Assembly: GCA_964511535.1 (NCBI GenBank)
Contig: CAZEFW010000018.1
Span: 1 to 64,000, forward strand
DNA length: 64,000 nt
From: CAZCFB01 sp964511535
Lineage (GTDB): Bacteria > Myxococcota_A > Polyangia > GCA-2747355 > CAZCFB01
Reading direction: 5' to 3'
Within the stretch, counting starts at the first letter, position 1. Every line of letters starts with the position of its first letter. Below the pieces are notes generated by a model. It did no database searches. It had not been told where the DNA came from and saw only the letters and a list, made by a program, of their open reading frames with translations. The position numbers were made by a program, and so were the translations under genes. Positions 1 through 7,135 of this stretch are shown one piece after another.

Positions 1-99
1 ATGACATGGGAGAAGTTTAATCGCCTGCTGAAGAGATACCCCCTGCCGCCAGCGCGTTTACCTATGCACTTGCGGCGGAGACGACTAGCGAAGCTGTGA
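1..99 (+). CDS. Group II intron reverse transcriptase/maturase, C-terminal end (partial)
   Basis: The window opens inside an open frame that ends with TGA at 97-99. The 32 visible residues contain FNRLLKRYPLPPAR, which matches the usual last stretch of bacterial group II intron-encoded proteins (a Phe/Trp-rich helix, then a PLPxPR-type motif and a basic tail). The reverse transcriptase, maturase and any endonuclease domains lie upstream of the window. The frame stops only 7 nt before the predicted intron domain V, the normal arrangement when the protein is encoded in domain IV. The protein would splice and mobilise its own intron RNA. The assignment rests on this short tail plus the RNA domains that follow. 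Confidence 0.7.
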   Translation: MTWEKFNRLLKRYPLPPARLPMHLRRRRLAKL

Positions 100-177
100 C
101 TCGAGGAGCCGGATGCGCTAGCGTGCACGTCCGGATCTGCCGGGGGCCCCAGGGAAACCTGGGGCTACCCCAACCGA
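1..177 (+). mobile_element. 3' end of a group II intron (domains V and VI)
   Basis: Positions 106-137 can fold as a domain V hairpin: GAGCCGG and CACGTCCGGATC are the two arms of the conserved catalytic helix, with a short GC-stem cap between them. Positions 145-170 form a domain VI-like hairpin, CCCCAGG-GAAA-CCTGGGG, followed by CTACCC, which places a candidate branch-point A near position 167. The 3' splice site should lie a few bases later, about 172-177; the exact base is not determined. The intron 5' part and 5' exon are outside the window. The order maturase tail, DV, DVI is that of a complete intron end, so the element may be intact. Confidence 0.65.
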
Positions 178-202
178 CACTCGGCCCCTGCCGGTCAGGC
201 TA

Positions 203-525
203 TCATGCCGCCGCCTCCTGCTCCTTACAAGGCGGCGGGATGAGCGGTGGCAAGCGTTTTCTTCCGAGTGCCTCTCGGAGTGCCTGAGCCGGCGTTCTCC
301 CCTTCAGCCTGAATCCCAGATGGCTCCTCTAGAGGTTTTGGTAGGTGATGAATTAATCCAGGTCGCGCTGTATCTCGGCTGGTTCCACGTACCAGGTTCT
401 GCGGCCCTCCACCTTGAAGCACTCCTCGAGGAGCGTGCGGTTCATTCTTTCGCCAAATCCGTTGGTTCTGAGTGAGCAGACCTGGATCTTGCGGTGCTCA
501 ATGCCAACAACGGCCAGCTGCACCC
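203..525 (-). pseudogene. IS481-type transposase remnant (integrase core C-terminus)
   Basis: Read on the minus strand, this frame resembles the end of an IS481-family DDE transposase: an IEHRKI strand, then TNGFGERMNRTLLEE (the region carrying the catalytic Glu), then RSHLGFRLKGRTPAQALREA, the typical family C-terminus. The frame is broken by TAA (353-355) and TAG (329-331), eight codons apart, and similarity fades upstream of about 525, so the N-terminal half and first catalytic Asp are absent. It is a dead fragment. It lies next to the group II intron end and points inward, so this corner of the contig has taken more than one mobile element. Confidence 0.7.
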
Positions 526-881
526 TTCCCTCCCAACCGGCAGGCGCAGGGCGACACCTGTCCTTCCGGCAAGGCGTCGAGCGTGCCAAGGTGCTCACGC
601 ACGTCCACCCACCTTGGCGCGACTCGTCTGAGGGCGCCGCTGCCTCATCCCGCAAGGCCCGCGGAGCGGGCCGAGGACCGGCGCCAGTTTGCGCCGGCCA
701 AGCGCAAACGTAACGCGCGGGCACTGGCCGGCGAATGCAAGCGGCCGCGTCCGGCCGGAAGGACAAGGTGTCGACCTGTGCCGGGTGTTCTTCCTCTTAC
801 TCGAGGTAAGCCTGGCGAAGTGATCCCCCCGAGAGGTCCACGGCCACGTCTACGTTTTAAGCGGGGGTTTCATGTGGTAAA
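526..881. other. Region without a recognisable gene
   Basis: About 350 bases between the transposase remnant and the GTP cyclohydrolase gene. Open frames here have no recognisable motifs, start signals or family similarity. The stretch may be more decayed mobile DNA plus the promoter of the next gene, but no clear promoter or FMN riboswitch (RFN) core was seen. Confidence 0.5.
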
Positions 882-900
882 CCCTCCTTCGGAGGGAGAA
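882..900 (+). promoter_or_regulatory. Hairpin that includes the ribosome binding site of the RibA-like gene
   Basis: CCCTCCTTCGGAGGG (882-896) can form a six-base-pair stem. Its 3' arm, GGAGGG, is also the ribosome binding site for the ATG at 909. Folding would hide the binding site, so this could be a small translational switch; this is inference. Confidence 0.4.
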
Positions 901-908
901 GTACAGCC

Positions 909-1724
909 ATGTTCAGCTACATCGATCCGACCATTTATCAGCTGCTGCACGATCAGGGGAAGATCGTCACCATCGGTGAGGATGGCCGCCCCACGGACGA
1001 CGGGCTGCGCCCGGGCACCGAGCGCATCAAGCTGCTCGGGCCGATCCCGATCCCGCGGGACGTGGCCGGCGTGCGGCACACCTTTCGCTGGTACCCGTTC
1101 GTGCGGCGCACCCAGCACAACGAGGTGCTCGACATCGCGCAGCGGTTTCGCGAGGGCGAGGACTTCCAGGGGCTGTGGGAGCTGCTCACCGCCCAGATGA
1201 CCGTCAACTCTCTGCTGATGTACGGCCCGTTCGAGGAGAGCGATGCGCCGCTGGTGCGGGTGCACTCCTGCTGCATCACGGGCGAGACCTTCGGCTCCAA
1301 GCGCTGCGAGTGCGGCCCGCAGCTGGACGCCGCGTTCGAGCGGCTGATCCAGGAGGGCTCCGGGGCCATCGTCTACATGAGCAGCCACGAGGGAAGAGGC
1401 ATCGGGCTGTGGGCCAAGGGGATCACCTACATCCTGCAGGACATGGGCCGGGACACTTACGACGCCAACCGTGAGCTGAACCTGCCGGCCGATTCGCGGG
1501 ACTTTCGCGATGCGGCCATGGTGCTGTTGCACTTCCTGCGCCCGCCGGCCACGGTGCGGCTGTTGTCCAACAACCCGCTCAAGCGCAAGGACCTCACCGA
1601 TCACGGCATCGAGGTCAGGGGCATCGAGAGCCTGGTCACGGGGGTCTCCGAGGACAACATCCGCTACATGAAGGCCAAGCGGACCGCCGGGCACACCATC
1701 GGCAAGCTGCCCGGGGAGGAGTAG
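909..1724 (+). CDS. ribA: GTP cyclohydrolase II-like protein
   Basis: GTP cyclohydrolase II opens the imidazole ring of GTP in the first committed step of riboflavin synthesis, in the cytoplasm with a catalytic zinc. The 271-residue product shows the zinc ligands C122, C133 and C135 in the family spacing (C-x10-C-x-C), the EGRGIGL motif with the conserved Arg near residue 163, and RLLSNNPLKRKDL further on, which matches the GTP-binding part. It is longer than E. coli RibA (about 196 residues) because of an N-terminal stretch of roughly 85 residues that is not a RibB domain. ATG 909 follows GGAGGG. No other riboflavin gene is nearby. The next gene starts 12 bases later, so the two may share a transcript. 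A related non-riboflavin cyclohydrolase is possible. Confidence 0.85.
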   Translation: MFSYIDPTIYQLLHDQGKIVTIGEDGRPTDDGLRPGTERIKLLGPIPIPRDVAGVRHTFRWYPFVRRTQHNEVLDIAQRFREGEDFQGLWELLTAQMTVNSLLMYGPFEESDAPLVRVHSCCITGETFGSKRCECGPQLDAAFERLIQEGSGAIVYMSSHEGRGIGLWAKGITYILQDMGRDTYDANRELNLPADSRDFRDAAMVLLHFLRPPATVRLLSNNPLKRKDLTDHGIEVRGIESLVTGVSEDNIRYMKAKRTAGHTIGKLPGEE

Positions 1725-1736
1725 GGGCGCCGCGCC

Positions 1737-3278
1737 ATGGGACAGCTGAAACAGGCGGTCCCGCTCATCGTCATCCTGATCATCGCCCTGACCGCGCGGC
1801 TGCTGGGCCTGCCGGACCTCCTGCTCATGGAGGACGAGCTGTTCCACGCGGCCCTGGCCGCGCGGCCCATGGAGGAGATCCTCCAGCACTGCACGCTATC
1901 GCCCACCTACCCGGCCTGGTACCTGCCCTACAAGCTCTGGACAGCCCTGGCGCCCACCAGCGACCTGGGGCTGAAGCTCCACTCGGTGATGTGGGGGCTG
2001 GCCTCCATCCTGGTGATCCACCGGGCGGGCAAGCGCCTCGGCGGCGACCTCACCGGCCTGGCTGCGGCGCTGATCCTGGCGCTGCTCGGCTACCACATCC
2101 ATTACTCGCAGATGGCCCTGCACTACGCCTTCCTGATGTTCCTCGGCGCGGTGATCCCGTGGACGCTGCTGGCCATGTTGCAGGGCGGAGGGCCGCTGTG
2201 GGCCCTGGGGCACGCAGTGGTCCTGGCGGCGGCGTTCAATGTCCACCCGTCGGCCATCCTGCTCATGGGCGCGGAGGTGGCCGCGCTGATGCTCCTGGCG
2301 CTGGTCAAGGCGCCCGTGCGGCTGCAGGCGCCCCTGGCCGCCGCCGGCGTCGGGCTGCTGCTCGGCTCTGGCGGCCTTTACCTGATGGCGCTGCAGTGGC
2401 CCATCATCCACCAGTACGGCCAGCCCTTCATCCCCGAGGTGAGCGCCAGCGTGCTGGCCACCCGCATGCATAACCTCGTGGCGTTCCAGTCTCAGCTCAC
2501 ATGGCTGGCGCCGCTGGAGGTCCTCACCGGCCTGGGGGTCCTGTGGGGCGGGTACCGCGCCCTGGTGGGCCTGCGCGGGGGCGCCCGGCGCTGGCAGGGC
2601 GCGGCGGTCTGGTGCCTCGGGGGGCTGGGGCTGCTGGCCTATGTCGTCGGGGGGTTGCTGTTCAAGGACCTGCTGTACGAGATCCGCTTCGTGGCGCTGA
2701 TGGTGCCCTCCCTGGTGCTGATCCTGGCGGGGGTGGCCGGCGGCACCGGCGAGGAGAGGCCCCGTCCGGTCCTGCGCCGGGCAGTGGGCGGGCTCATCCT
2801 GGCCGCGGTGCTGCTGGCCCAGATCGGCTCATATATGTTCCTCAACGGCGAGGCGCGGCGCCGCGACAACTTCCCCATCGCCGAGGTGAACGCCTGGATC
2901 CACCAGCGCGCCGGCGCCGGTGACATGGCCGTGGTCCACCACTCCTGGTACCTGCCCTTCTTCAACCGCTACTACCCGCACCGCCACCCGCGCTTCATCG
3001 GCGCGGTCACCGAGGGGATCCTGCCGCTGCCCTTCGGCGGGGTGCGGCGCCCCACCACGCCGCCCGACGTGGCGGAGGTGATGCGCCGGGTCCGGGACGC
3101 GGGCTCGGTGTTCCTGGTGCTGAGCACCACCGCAAATCAAGAATGGCGCGATCCGCGCGGGTTGATGCAGGCGGGGCTGGATCTGCGGCTGGAGTTCGTG
3201 GACGAGGCGTGCTTCAGCTGCACGCCCGACGGCTTCCCGACCCTGGTGCGCCGTTACCGCAAGCCTCAGAAGCGGTAA
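1737..3278 (+). CDS. Multi-pass membrane glycosyltransferase (GT39/ArnT-like)
   Basis: A 513-residue polytopic membrane protein. After the first membrane segment comes MEDELFHA, matching the acidic pair in the first periplasmic loop of GT-C enzymes (PMT, ArnT, GT39), which transfer sugars from polyprenyl-phosphate carriers on the outer face of the inner membrane. About ten further hydrophobic segments follow, then a soluble C-terminal region of roughly 130 residues. Start ATG 1737 lies 12 bases after the RibA-like gene and has GAGGAG upstream, at rather long spacing. Donor and acceptor cannot be told. Its end overlaps the convergent porin gene by 13 bases. A second protein of similar design is at 51774. 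Confidence 0.7.
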   Translation: MGQLKQAVPLIVILIIALTARLLGLPDLLLMEDELFHAALAARPMEEILQHCTLSPTYPAWYLPYKLWTALAPTSDLGLKLHSVMWGLASILVIHRAGKRLGGDLTGLAAALILALLGYHIHYSQMALHYAFLMFLGAVIPWTLLAMLQGGGPLWALGHAVVLAAAFNVHPSAILLMGAEVAALMLLALVKAPVRLQAPLAAAGVGLLLGSGGLYLMALQWPIIHQYGQPFIPEVSASVLATRMHNLVAFQSQLTWLAPLEVLTGLGVLWGGYRALVGLRGGARRWQGAAVWCLGGLGLLAYVVGGLLFKDLLYEIRFVALMVPSLVLILAGVAGGTGEERPRPVLRRAVGGLILAAVLLAQIGSYMFLNGEARRRDNFPIAEVNAWIHQRAGAGDMAVVHHSWYLPFFNRYYPHRHPRFIGAVTEGILPLPFGGVRRPTTPPDVAEVMRRVRDAGSVFLVLSTTANQEWRDPRGLMQAGLDLRLEFVDEACFSCTPDGFPTLVRRYRKPQKR

Positions 3279-4720
3279 GCCACCTCCAGCCCCGGGGAGT
3301 GGCTGTAGCCCTCCCCCTGGACATTGGTCGGAGGCGTGGTTGTGCTGTTATCTATGTCCCTTGGGACAAAAATGTTCAGGTAATACGTCAAGGCCACCCG
3401 CCAGGCCGGCGTGATGGCCCAGCGTACGCCCGCGGCCACCTTGTAGTGGCTGAGCGAGGGGTTCTCCAGCGAGAAGGTCGAGTCCGGGATGGGCGAGTAG
3501 TCGTAGCCGGTGCCCACCATCAACTCCAGGCCCTGGTGCTGCTGCAGGGGCCGGATCAGGAACCCCCCGGTGAGCTGATAGCTCATGTGGTAGTTCTTGT
3601 CCTTGGACAGGGAGGCCTCGGTCATCGGCTCATCGCCCGTGTCCCCCTCGGCGTATATCGGCCGGATCACCTGCTTGTCATAGATCTGGTAGAACCAGAA
3701 CCGCCCCTCCAGCCCCACCTCCAGCCACCATGCCAGGCGCAGGTTGATCCCCACCCCGAGGGAGTGGGGGATCGGCATCTCGATCTCGAGCTCCCGGGGC
3801 AGCTTGACCAGGCCGGTGAGCGCCTGGCGCAGCCGCTCCGGGTCGGACACCGCGGGCTTGGATCCGGACAGCAGCACCTCGCCCCTGAACCGCGCGGGGG
3901 TGGCGCCGGCGTAGGTCACGCCGATGCCGAGCCACGGCTCGGGAGTCAGCAGCAGCGACAGGGCCCAGCCCACGCCATGGTCCTGGCCGGAGAAGTCCAT
4001 GTTGATGTCCCCCACCAGCTGCTGGGCCATCTTGCCCAGGCTCGACGGGGCCTGGCCGGCCGGGGTCAGCGCGTCCACCGCGCTCATCTTCTGTGACAGC
4101 GTCAGGTGCATGTAGTTGTACGAGATGCTGCCCCCGAGGGAGATGTAGCGGTTGAGCCGGTACCCCACGCCCAGGCTGGCCGTGCCCACCAGGAACAGCC
4201 CGCCGATGACGTGGTAGGCGGTGGGGGCGTCCTCCGGCAGGTAGGCGGCGTAGGCGTTGGGCGCGAACAGGGCCAGGGCCACCACCATGTCCGACAGGCC
4301 CGGGCTGATGAAGCCGAGGTCAGTGCTGGCGGCGAGGAACGGCTGCAGCCCGAAGGACCGCTCGGAGGTGATGGTCTGCTCGTAGTACCCCTCGTCGTCC
4401 ACGGGCCAGGGGCACGGGTCAGCGCCCGCCTGCCCGCAGCCCGCGGGGTTGATCTCGGGGTAGAAGTCGGGGTCGTGGGCCTTGAGGCGGAAGCGCGGGT
4501 CCACCACCCCTGGCGACAGGAAGAAGTAGATCTGGGTCCCCGCTTGATCCGCCAGCCCGGCCGGGTTGTGGAACACCGCGCTGGCGTCGTCGGGCGCTCC
4601 GATGGTGGCGATCATGCCGCCGCGGCGGGCGCCGAAGGTGGCCATGGAGAAGCCGCCAGCGCGGGCCGACGCGCTCTGGAGCATCAACAAAAGCAGGAGG
4701 GTGCACCGGGCCATGGGCAT
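3266..4720 (-). CDS. FadL/OmpP1/TodX-family outer membrane transport protein
   Basis: A 484-residue protein with an N-terminal signal peptide (hydrophobic run ending ASARA-GGF). Near the mature N-terminus there is a glycine-rich stretch followed by FHNPAGLA, the hallmark NPA motif of FadL-type beta-barrels, which admit fatty acids or other hydrophobic compounds through the outer membrane. Alternating aromatic strands and a terminal aromatic residue (VAYRF) fit a barrel inserted by the BAM machinery. The first ATG of the signal peptide (4720) is chosen: there is no Shine-Dalgarno site, but TAAACT lies exactly 7 bases upstream, which suggests a leaderless mRNA. Longer open frame upstream lacks any signal. 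Substrate unknown. Confidence 0.8.
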   Translation of the reverse strand: MPMARCTLLLLLMLQSASARAGGFSMATFGARRGGMIATIGAPDDASAVFHNPAGLADQAGTQIYFFLSPGVVDPRFRLKAHDPDFYPEINPAGCGQAGADPCPWPVDDEGYYEQTITSERSFGLQPFLAASTDLGFISPGLSDMVVALALFAPNAYAAYLPEDAPTAYHVIGGLFLVGTASLGVGYRLNRYISLGGSISYNYMHLTLSQKMSAVDALTPAGQAPSSLGKMAQQLVGDINMDFSGQDHGVGWALSLLLTPEPWLGIGVTYAGATPARFRGEVLLSGSKPAVSDPERLRQALTGLVKLPRELEIEMPIPHSLGVGINLRLAWWLEVGLEGRFWFYQIYDKQVIRPIYAEGDTGDEPMTEASLSKDKNYHMSYQLTGGFLIRPLQQHQGLELMVGTGYDYSPIPDSTFSLENPSLSHYKVAAGVRWAITPAWRVALTYYLNIFVPRDIDNSTTTPPTNVQGEGYSHSPGLEVAYRF

Positions 4721-4727
4721 GCCTGGC

Positions 4728-4795
4728 AGTTTAGCCCATGTCGGCTCGAGATGGGCAGAGCCAATATCTCGTCGCGTGCTGCTCTGTGCTACCCT
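4728..4795. promoter_or_regulatory. Divergent promoter region with two leaderless-type -10 hexamers
   Basis: On the minus strand TAAACT (4728-4733) lies 7 bases before ATG 4720. On the plus strand TACCCT (4790-4795) lies 7 bases before GTG 4803. Neither gene has a ribosome binding site. The distance fits transcription starting at the first base of each start codon. No convincing -35 box was seen on either side. Confidence 0.5.
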
Positions 4796-4802
4796 CCCGG
4801 TT

Positions 4803-5912
4803 GTGCTGAACCTGACCCGAATCACAGCCCTGGCGCTGTTGGCGGCGCTGGCCTGGCCGGGCCACGCCGGGGCGCGCTCCGGCTCGAGGCCGCGCAGCAG
4901 CAAGGCCGCCGCGCCCGCCCTGCTCGGGGTGGACCCCGCCCTGGCCTCCCCCGGCCTGCCGCGGCTCCCAGACAAGACCCGCCAGCTGCTGGCCGGCGTG
5001 GGCTCCGACCCGCCGCCGGAGTCGCTCACGCGGAACTCCCACTTCTGGGTCTCCAACGAGCACCACCACGCAGTGTGGCACGACGCCATCAAGGGCCTGG
5101 GTGGCGTGCACCTGGGAGTGGGCACGGATCAGAACTTCCTGCTGGCGGGCTGGTCCAGGGCGTCGGTGCTGGTGCTCATGGACTTCGACGGATCGGTGCC
5201 GCTGCTGCACCGGATCTACGGGCTCTTCTTTACCCGGACAGGCACGCCCCGGAGGTTCCTCGAACGCTGGAATGAGTCCAGGGCCGCCGAGTCGAAGGCG
5301 ATGATCCGCCAGGCGCTGGCCCCGGACGCCCCCCGGCTGGCCCGCAGGCTGGACCGGATCTACACCGTGGCCCGCCCGCTGATCCGCAGCCGGCTGCGCC
5401 AGGTGATCAAGGCCCACGACAAGAAGGGGATCCCGACCTTCCTCACGGATCAGGCCCAGTACGACCACCTGCGCGCGCTGTGGCAGCAGGGCCGCGTATT
5501 CGCCCTGCGCGGTGATCTCACCGGCAAGGTGACCGTGCGCGGCCTGGCCCGGGCCATGCGCCTGTCCGGGCTGCAGCTTGGCGTGCTCTACCTGAGCAAC
5601 GCGGAGCAGTACTTCGACTACGGGCCCGACTTTCGGCGCAACATCATCGAGCTGCCCTGGGCGACCCGCGGCGTGACCCTGCGCACCCTGGCCTGGGGCT
5701 GCCACGGGCTGGTCAGCTCCAAGGACATGTACCACTACAACCGCCAGGCAGGCCGGAACTTCTCCGCCTGGATGGCTCACAACACGGTGCTCAAGGCCGG
5801 GCGTCTGCTGCACCGCAAGACCGCCAGCGGCATCAAGGGCGTGTCGGTGCTGGACAGGGCTCCACCCCGAAGCCGGATCTCGCCCATCCTGGCGCCCGCC
5901 GCGCGCCAGTGA
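4803..5912 (+). CDS. Secreted protein of unknown function (myxobacterial type)
   Basis: A 369-residue protein with a signal peptide (TRITALALLAALAWPGHAGA) and no further membrane segment, so it is probably periplasmic or secreted. I do not recognise an enzyme family with certainty. Distinctive stretches are FWVSNEHHHAVW, GVGTDQNF and, near residues 255-275, VLYLSNAEQYFDYG. The conserved-looking His, Asp and Asn clusters suggest a folded enzymatic domain. The start GTG 4803 is chosen because it directly precedes the signal peptide and sits 7 bases after TACCCT; the frame is open further upstream, but that part overlaps the FadL gene on the other strand. It is divergent from the FadL-type porin, so the two may be co-regulated. 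Confidence 0.55.
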   Translation: MLNLTRITALALLAALAWPGHAGARSGSRPRSSKAAAPALLGVDPALASPGLPRLPDKTRQLLAGVGSDPPPESLTRNSHFWVSNEHHHAVWHDAIKGLGGVHLGVGTDQNFLLAGWSRASVLVLMDFDGSVPLLHRIYGLFFTRTGTPRRFLERWNESRAAESKAMIRQALAPDAPRLARRLDRIYTVARPLIRSRLRQVIKAHDKKGIPTFLTDQAQYDHLRALWQQGRVFALRGDLTGKVTVRGLARAMRLSGLQLGVLYLSNAEQYFDYGPDFRRNIIELPWATRGVTLRTLAWGCHGLVSSKDMYHYNRQAGRNFSAWMAHNTVLKAGRLLHRKTASGIKGVSVLDRAPPRSRISPILAPAARQ

Positions 5913-6000
5913 GGCGCCCGGGCTGAAGCCAGGGTAACGGCCCGACGCGGGGGGCGGCAGCCTCCTCCGCGTGTGGCAGCTACACCATCAGGGAGGGCTC

Positions 6001-7122
6001 ATGGCAGCCAGAGAGATCGAGAGCATTCAGCAGCTGCGAGATCATGTGGCGCGGCAGGGAGACCTGAAGCGCACCGTGCTCCAGGGGCTCGACCTGAGGG
6101 GCGAGGCGGGCCTCGTGTCGTCGGTGTCTGGCGAGGGGTCGGTGTTCCTCGGCTGCCGCCTTGATCCCGAGGCCGCCGAGCACGCGCGCCTCACCGGCGC
6201 CCTGGTGGTGCCCCCCCTGGGCGAGCTGCCGTACCGGCCCTTTCGGCCATCGCTCTACACTCCGGCCGAGCTGATGGATGGCTATGTGCGCGGCGACCAT
6301 GCGAGCTTCGGCGACACCCTGGACGGCCAAATCTACCAGCACTACGCGCGCTCCCGCGGCGCGGCGCCCATGCCGGTGATGGAGGCGCTGACCCAGCGGA
6401 TCCACGACCACGCCGTGGACGACGCGCTGGACGACCTGCTGCACGACGGCCCGGAGCCGCGACGGGTGGTGGCCATCATGGGCGGTCACTCCATGGGCCG
6501 CGGGGACGACGCCTTCTTGCAGGTCGCGCGGCTGGCCCGGGCCCTGACCCGCGACGGCTACTTCGTGGCCACCGGCGGAGGCCCCGGCGCCATGGAGGCG
6601 GGGAACCTGGGCGCGTACATGGCCGGGCGGGACGAGGCGGACCTGGCCAGGGCGGTGGCGCTGCTCACCCGGGTGGGCCGCTACGATCAGCCGGGGTACT
6701 TCGACGCGGCCTACGACGCCCTCGATCAGTTCCCCGACGGGGCCGAGAGCCTGGCCATCCCCACCTGGTTCTATGGCCACGAGCCGGCCAACCTGTTCGC
6801 CTCCCACGTGGCCAAGTACTTCGCCAACAGCTTGCGCGAGGACGGCCTGCTGGCCATCGCGCGCCACGGGGTGGTCTACGCCCCGGGCAGCGCCGGCACC
6901 GTGCAGGAGGTGTTCATGGACGGCTGCCAGAATCATTACGCCACCTTCGGGCAGGTCAGCCCGATGGTCTTCTTCGGCGAGCGGTACTGGACGGAGCTGC
7001 CGGTCTACGCGCTGCTGAAACAACTGGCTGGAAATCGCCCCTACGCGAGCTACCTTTGCCTGCGGGACGACGTGGACGGGATCCTGGAATTCATCAGGGA
7101 GCACCCGCCCCTGGACATTTGA
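6001..7122 (+). CDS. LOG-family (lysine decarboxylase-like) nucleotide-processing protein
   Basis: A 373-residue cytoplasmic protein with a Rossmann-type core. It carries AIMGGHSMGRGD near residue 160, GGGPGAMEAGNLGAY near 195 (the PGGxGTxxE-type signature region in this variant) and APGSAGTVQEVF near 300. LOG proteins often act as nucleoside 5'-monophosphate phosphoribohydrolases. This is a long version, with an N-terminal extension of about 100 residues, so the substrate may differ. ATG 6001 follows GGGAGGG closely. The Ser/Thr kinase gene starts 13 bases after its stop, which suggests one transcript. Confidence 0.7.
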   Translation: MAAREIESIQQLRDHVARQGDLKRTVLQGLDLRGEAGLVSSVSGEGSVFLGCRLDPEAAEHARLTGALVVPPLGELPYRPFRPSLYTPAELMDGYVRGDHASFGDTLDGQIYQHYARSRGAAPMPVMEALTQRIHDHAVDDALDDLLHDGPEPRRVVAIMGGHSMGRGDDAFLQVARLARALTRDGYFVATGGGPGAMEAGNLGAYMAGRDEADLARAVALLTRVGRYDQPGYFDAAYDALDQFPDGAESLAIPTWFYGHEPANLFASHVAKYFANSLREDGLLAIARHGVVYAPGSAGTVQEVFMDGCQNHYATFGQVSPMVFFGERYWTELPVYALLKQLAGNRPYASYLCLRDDVDGILEFIREHPPLDI

Positions 7123-7135
7123 CGGAGGCGCTGCC

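Noticed and set aside
700..908. FMN riboswitch before the ribA-like gene
   Set aside because: None of the conserved RFN core segments (such as AGGATCTTCGGGGCA or GACCGGCGGTAAAG) is present.
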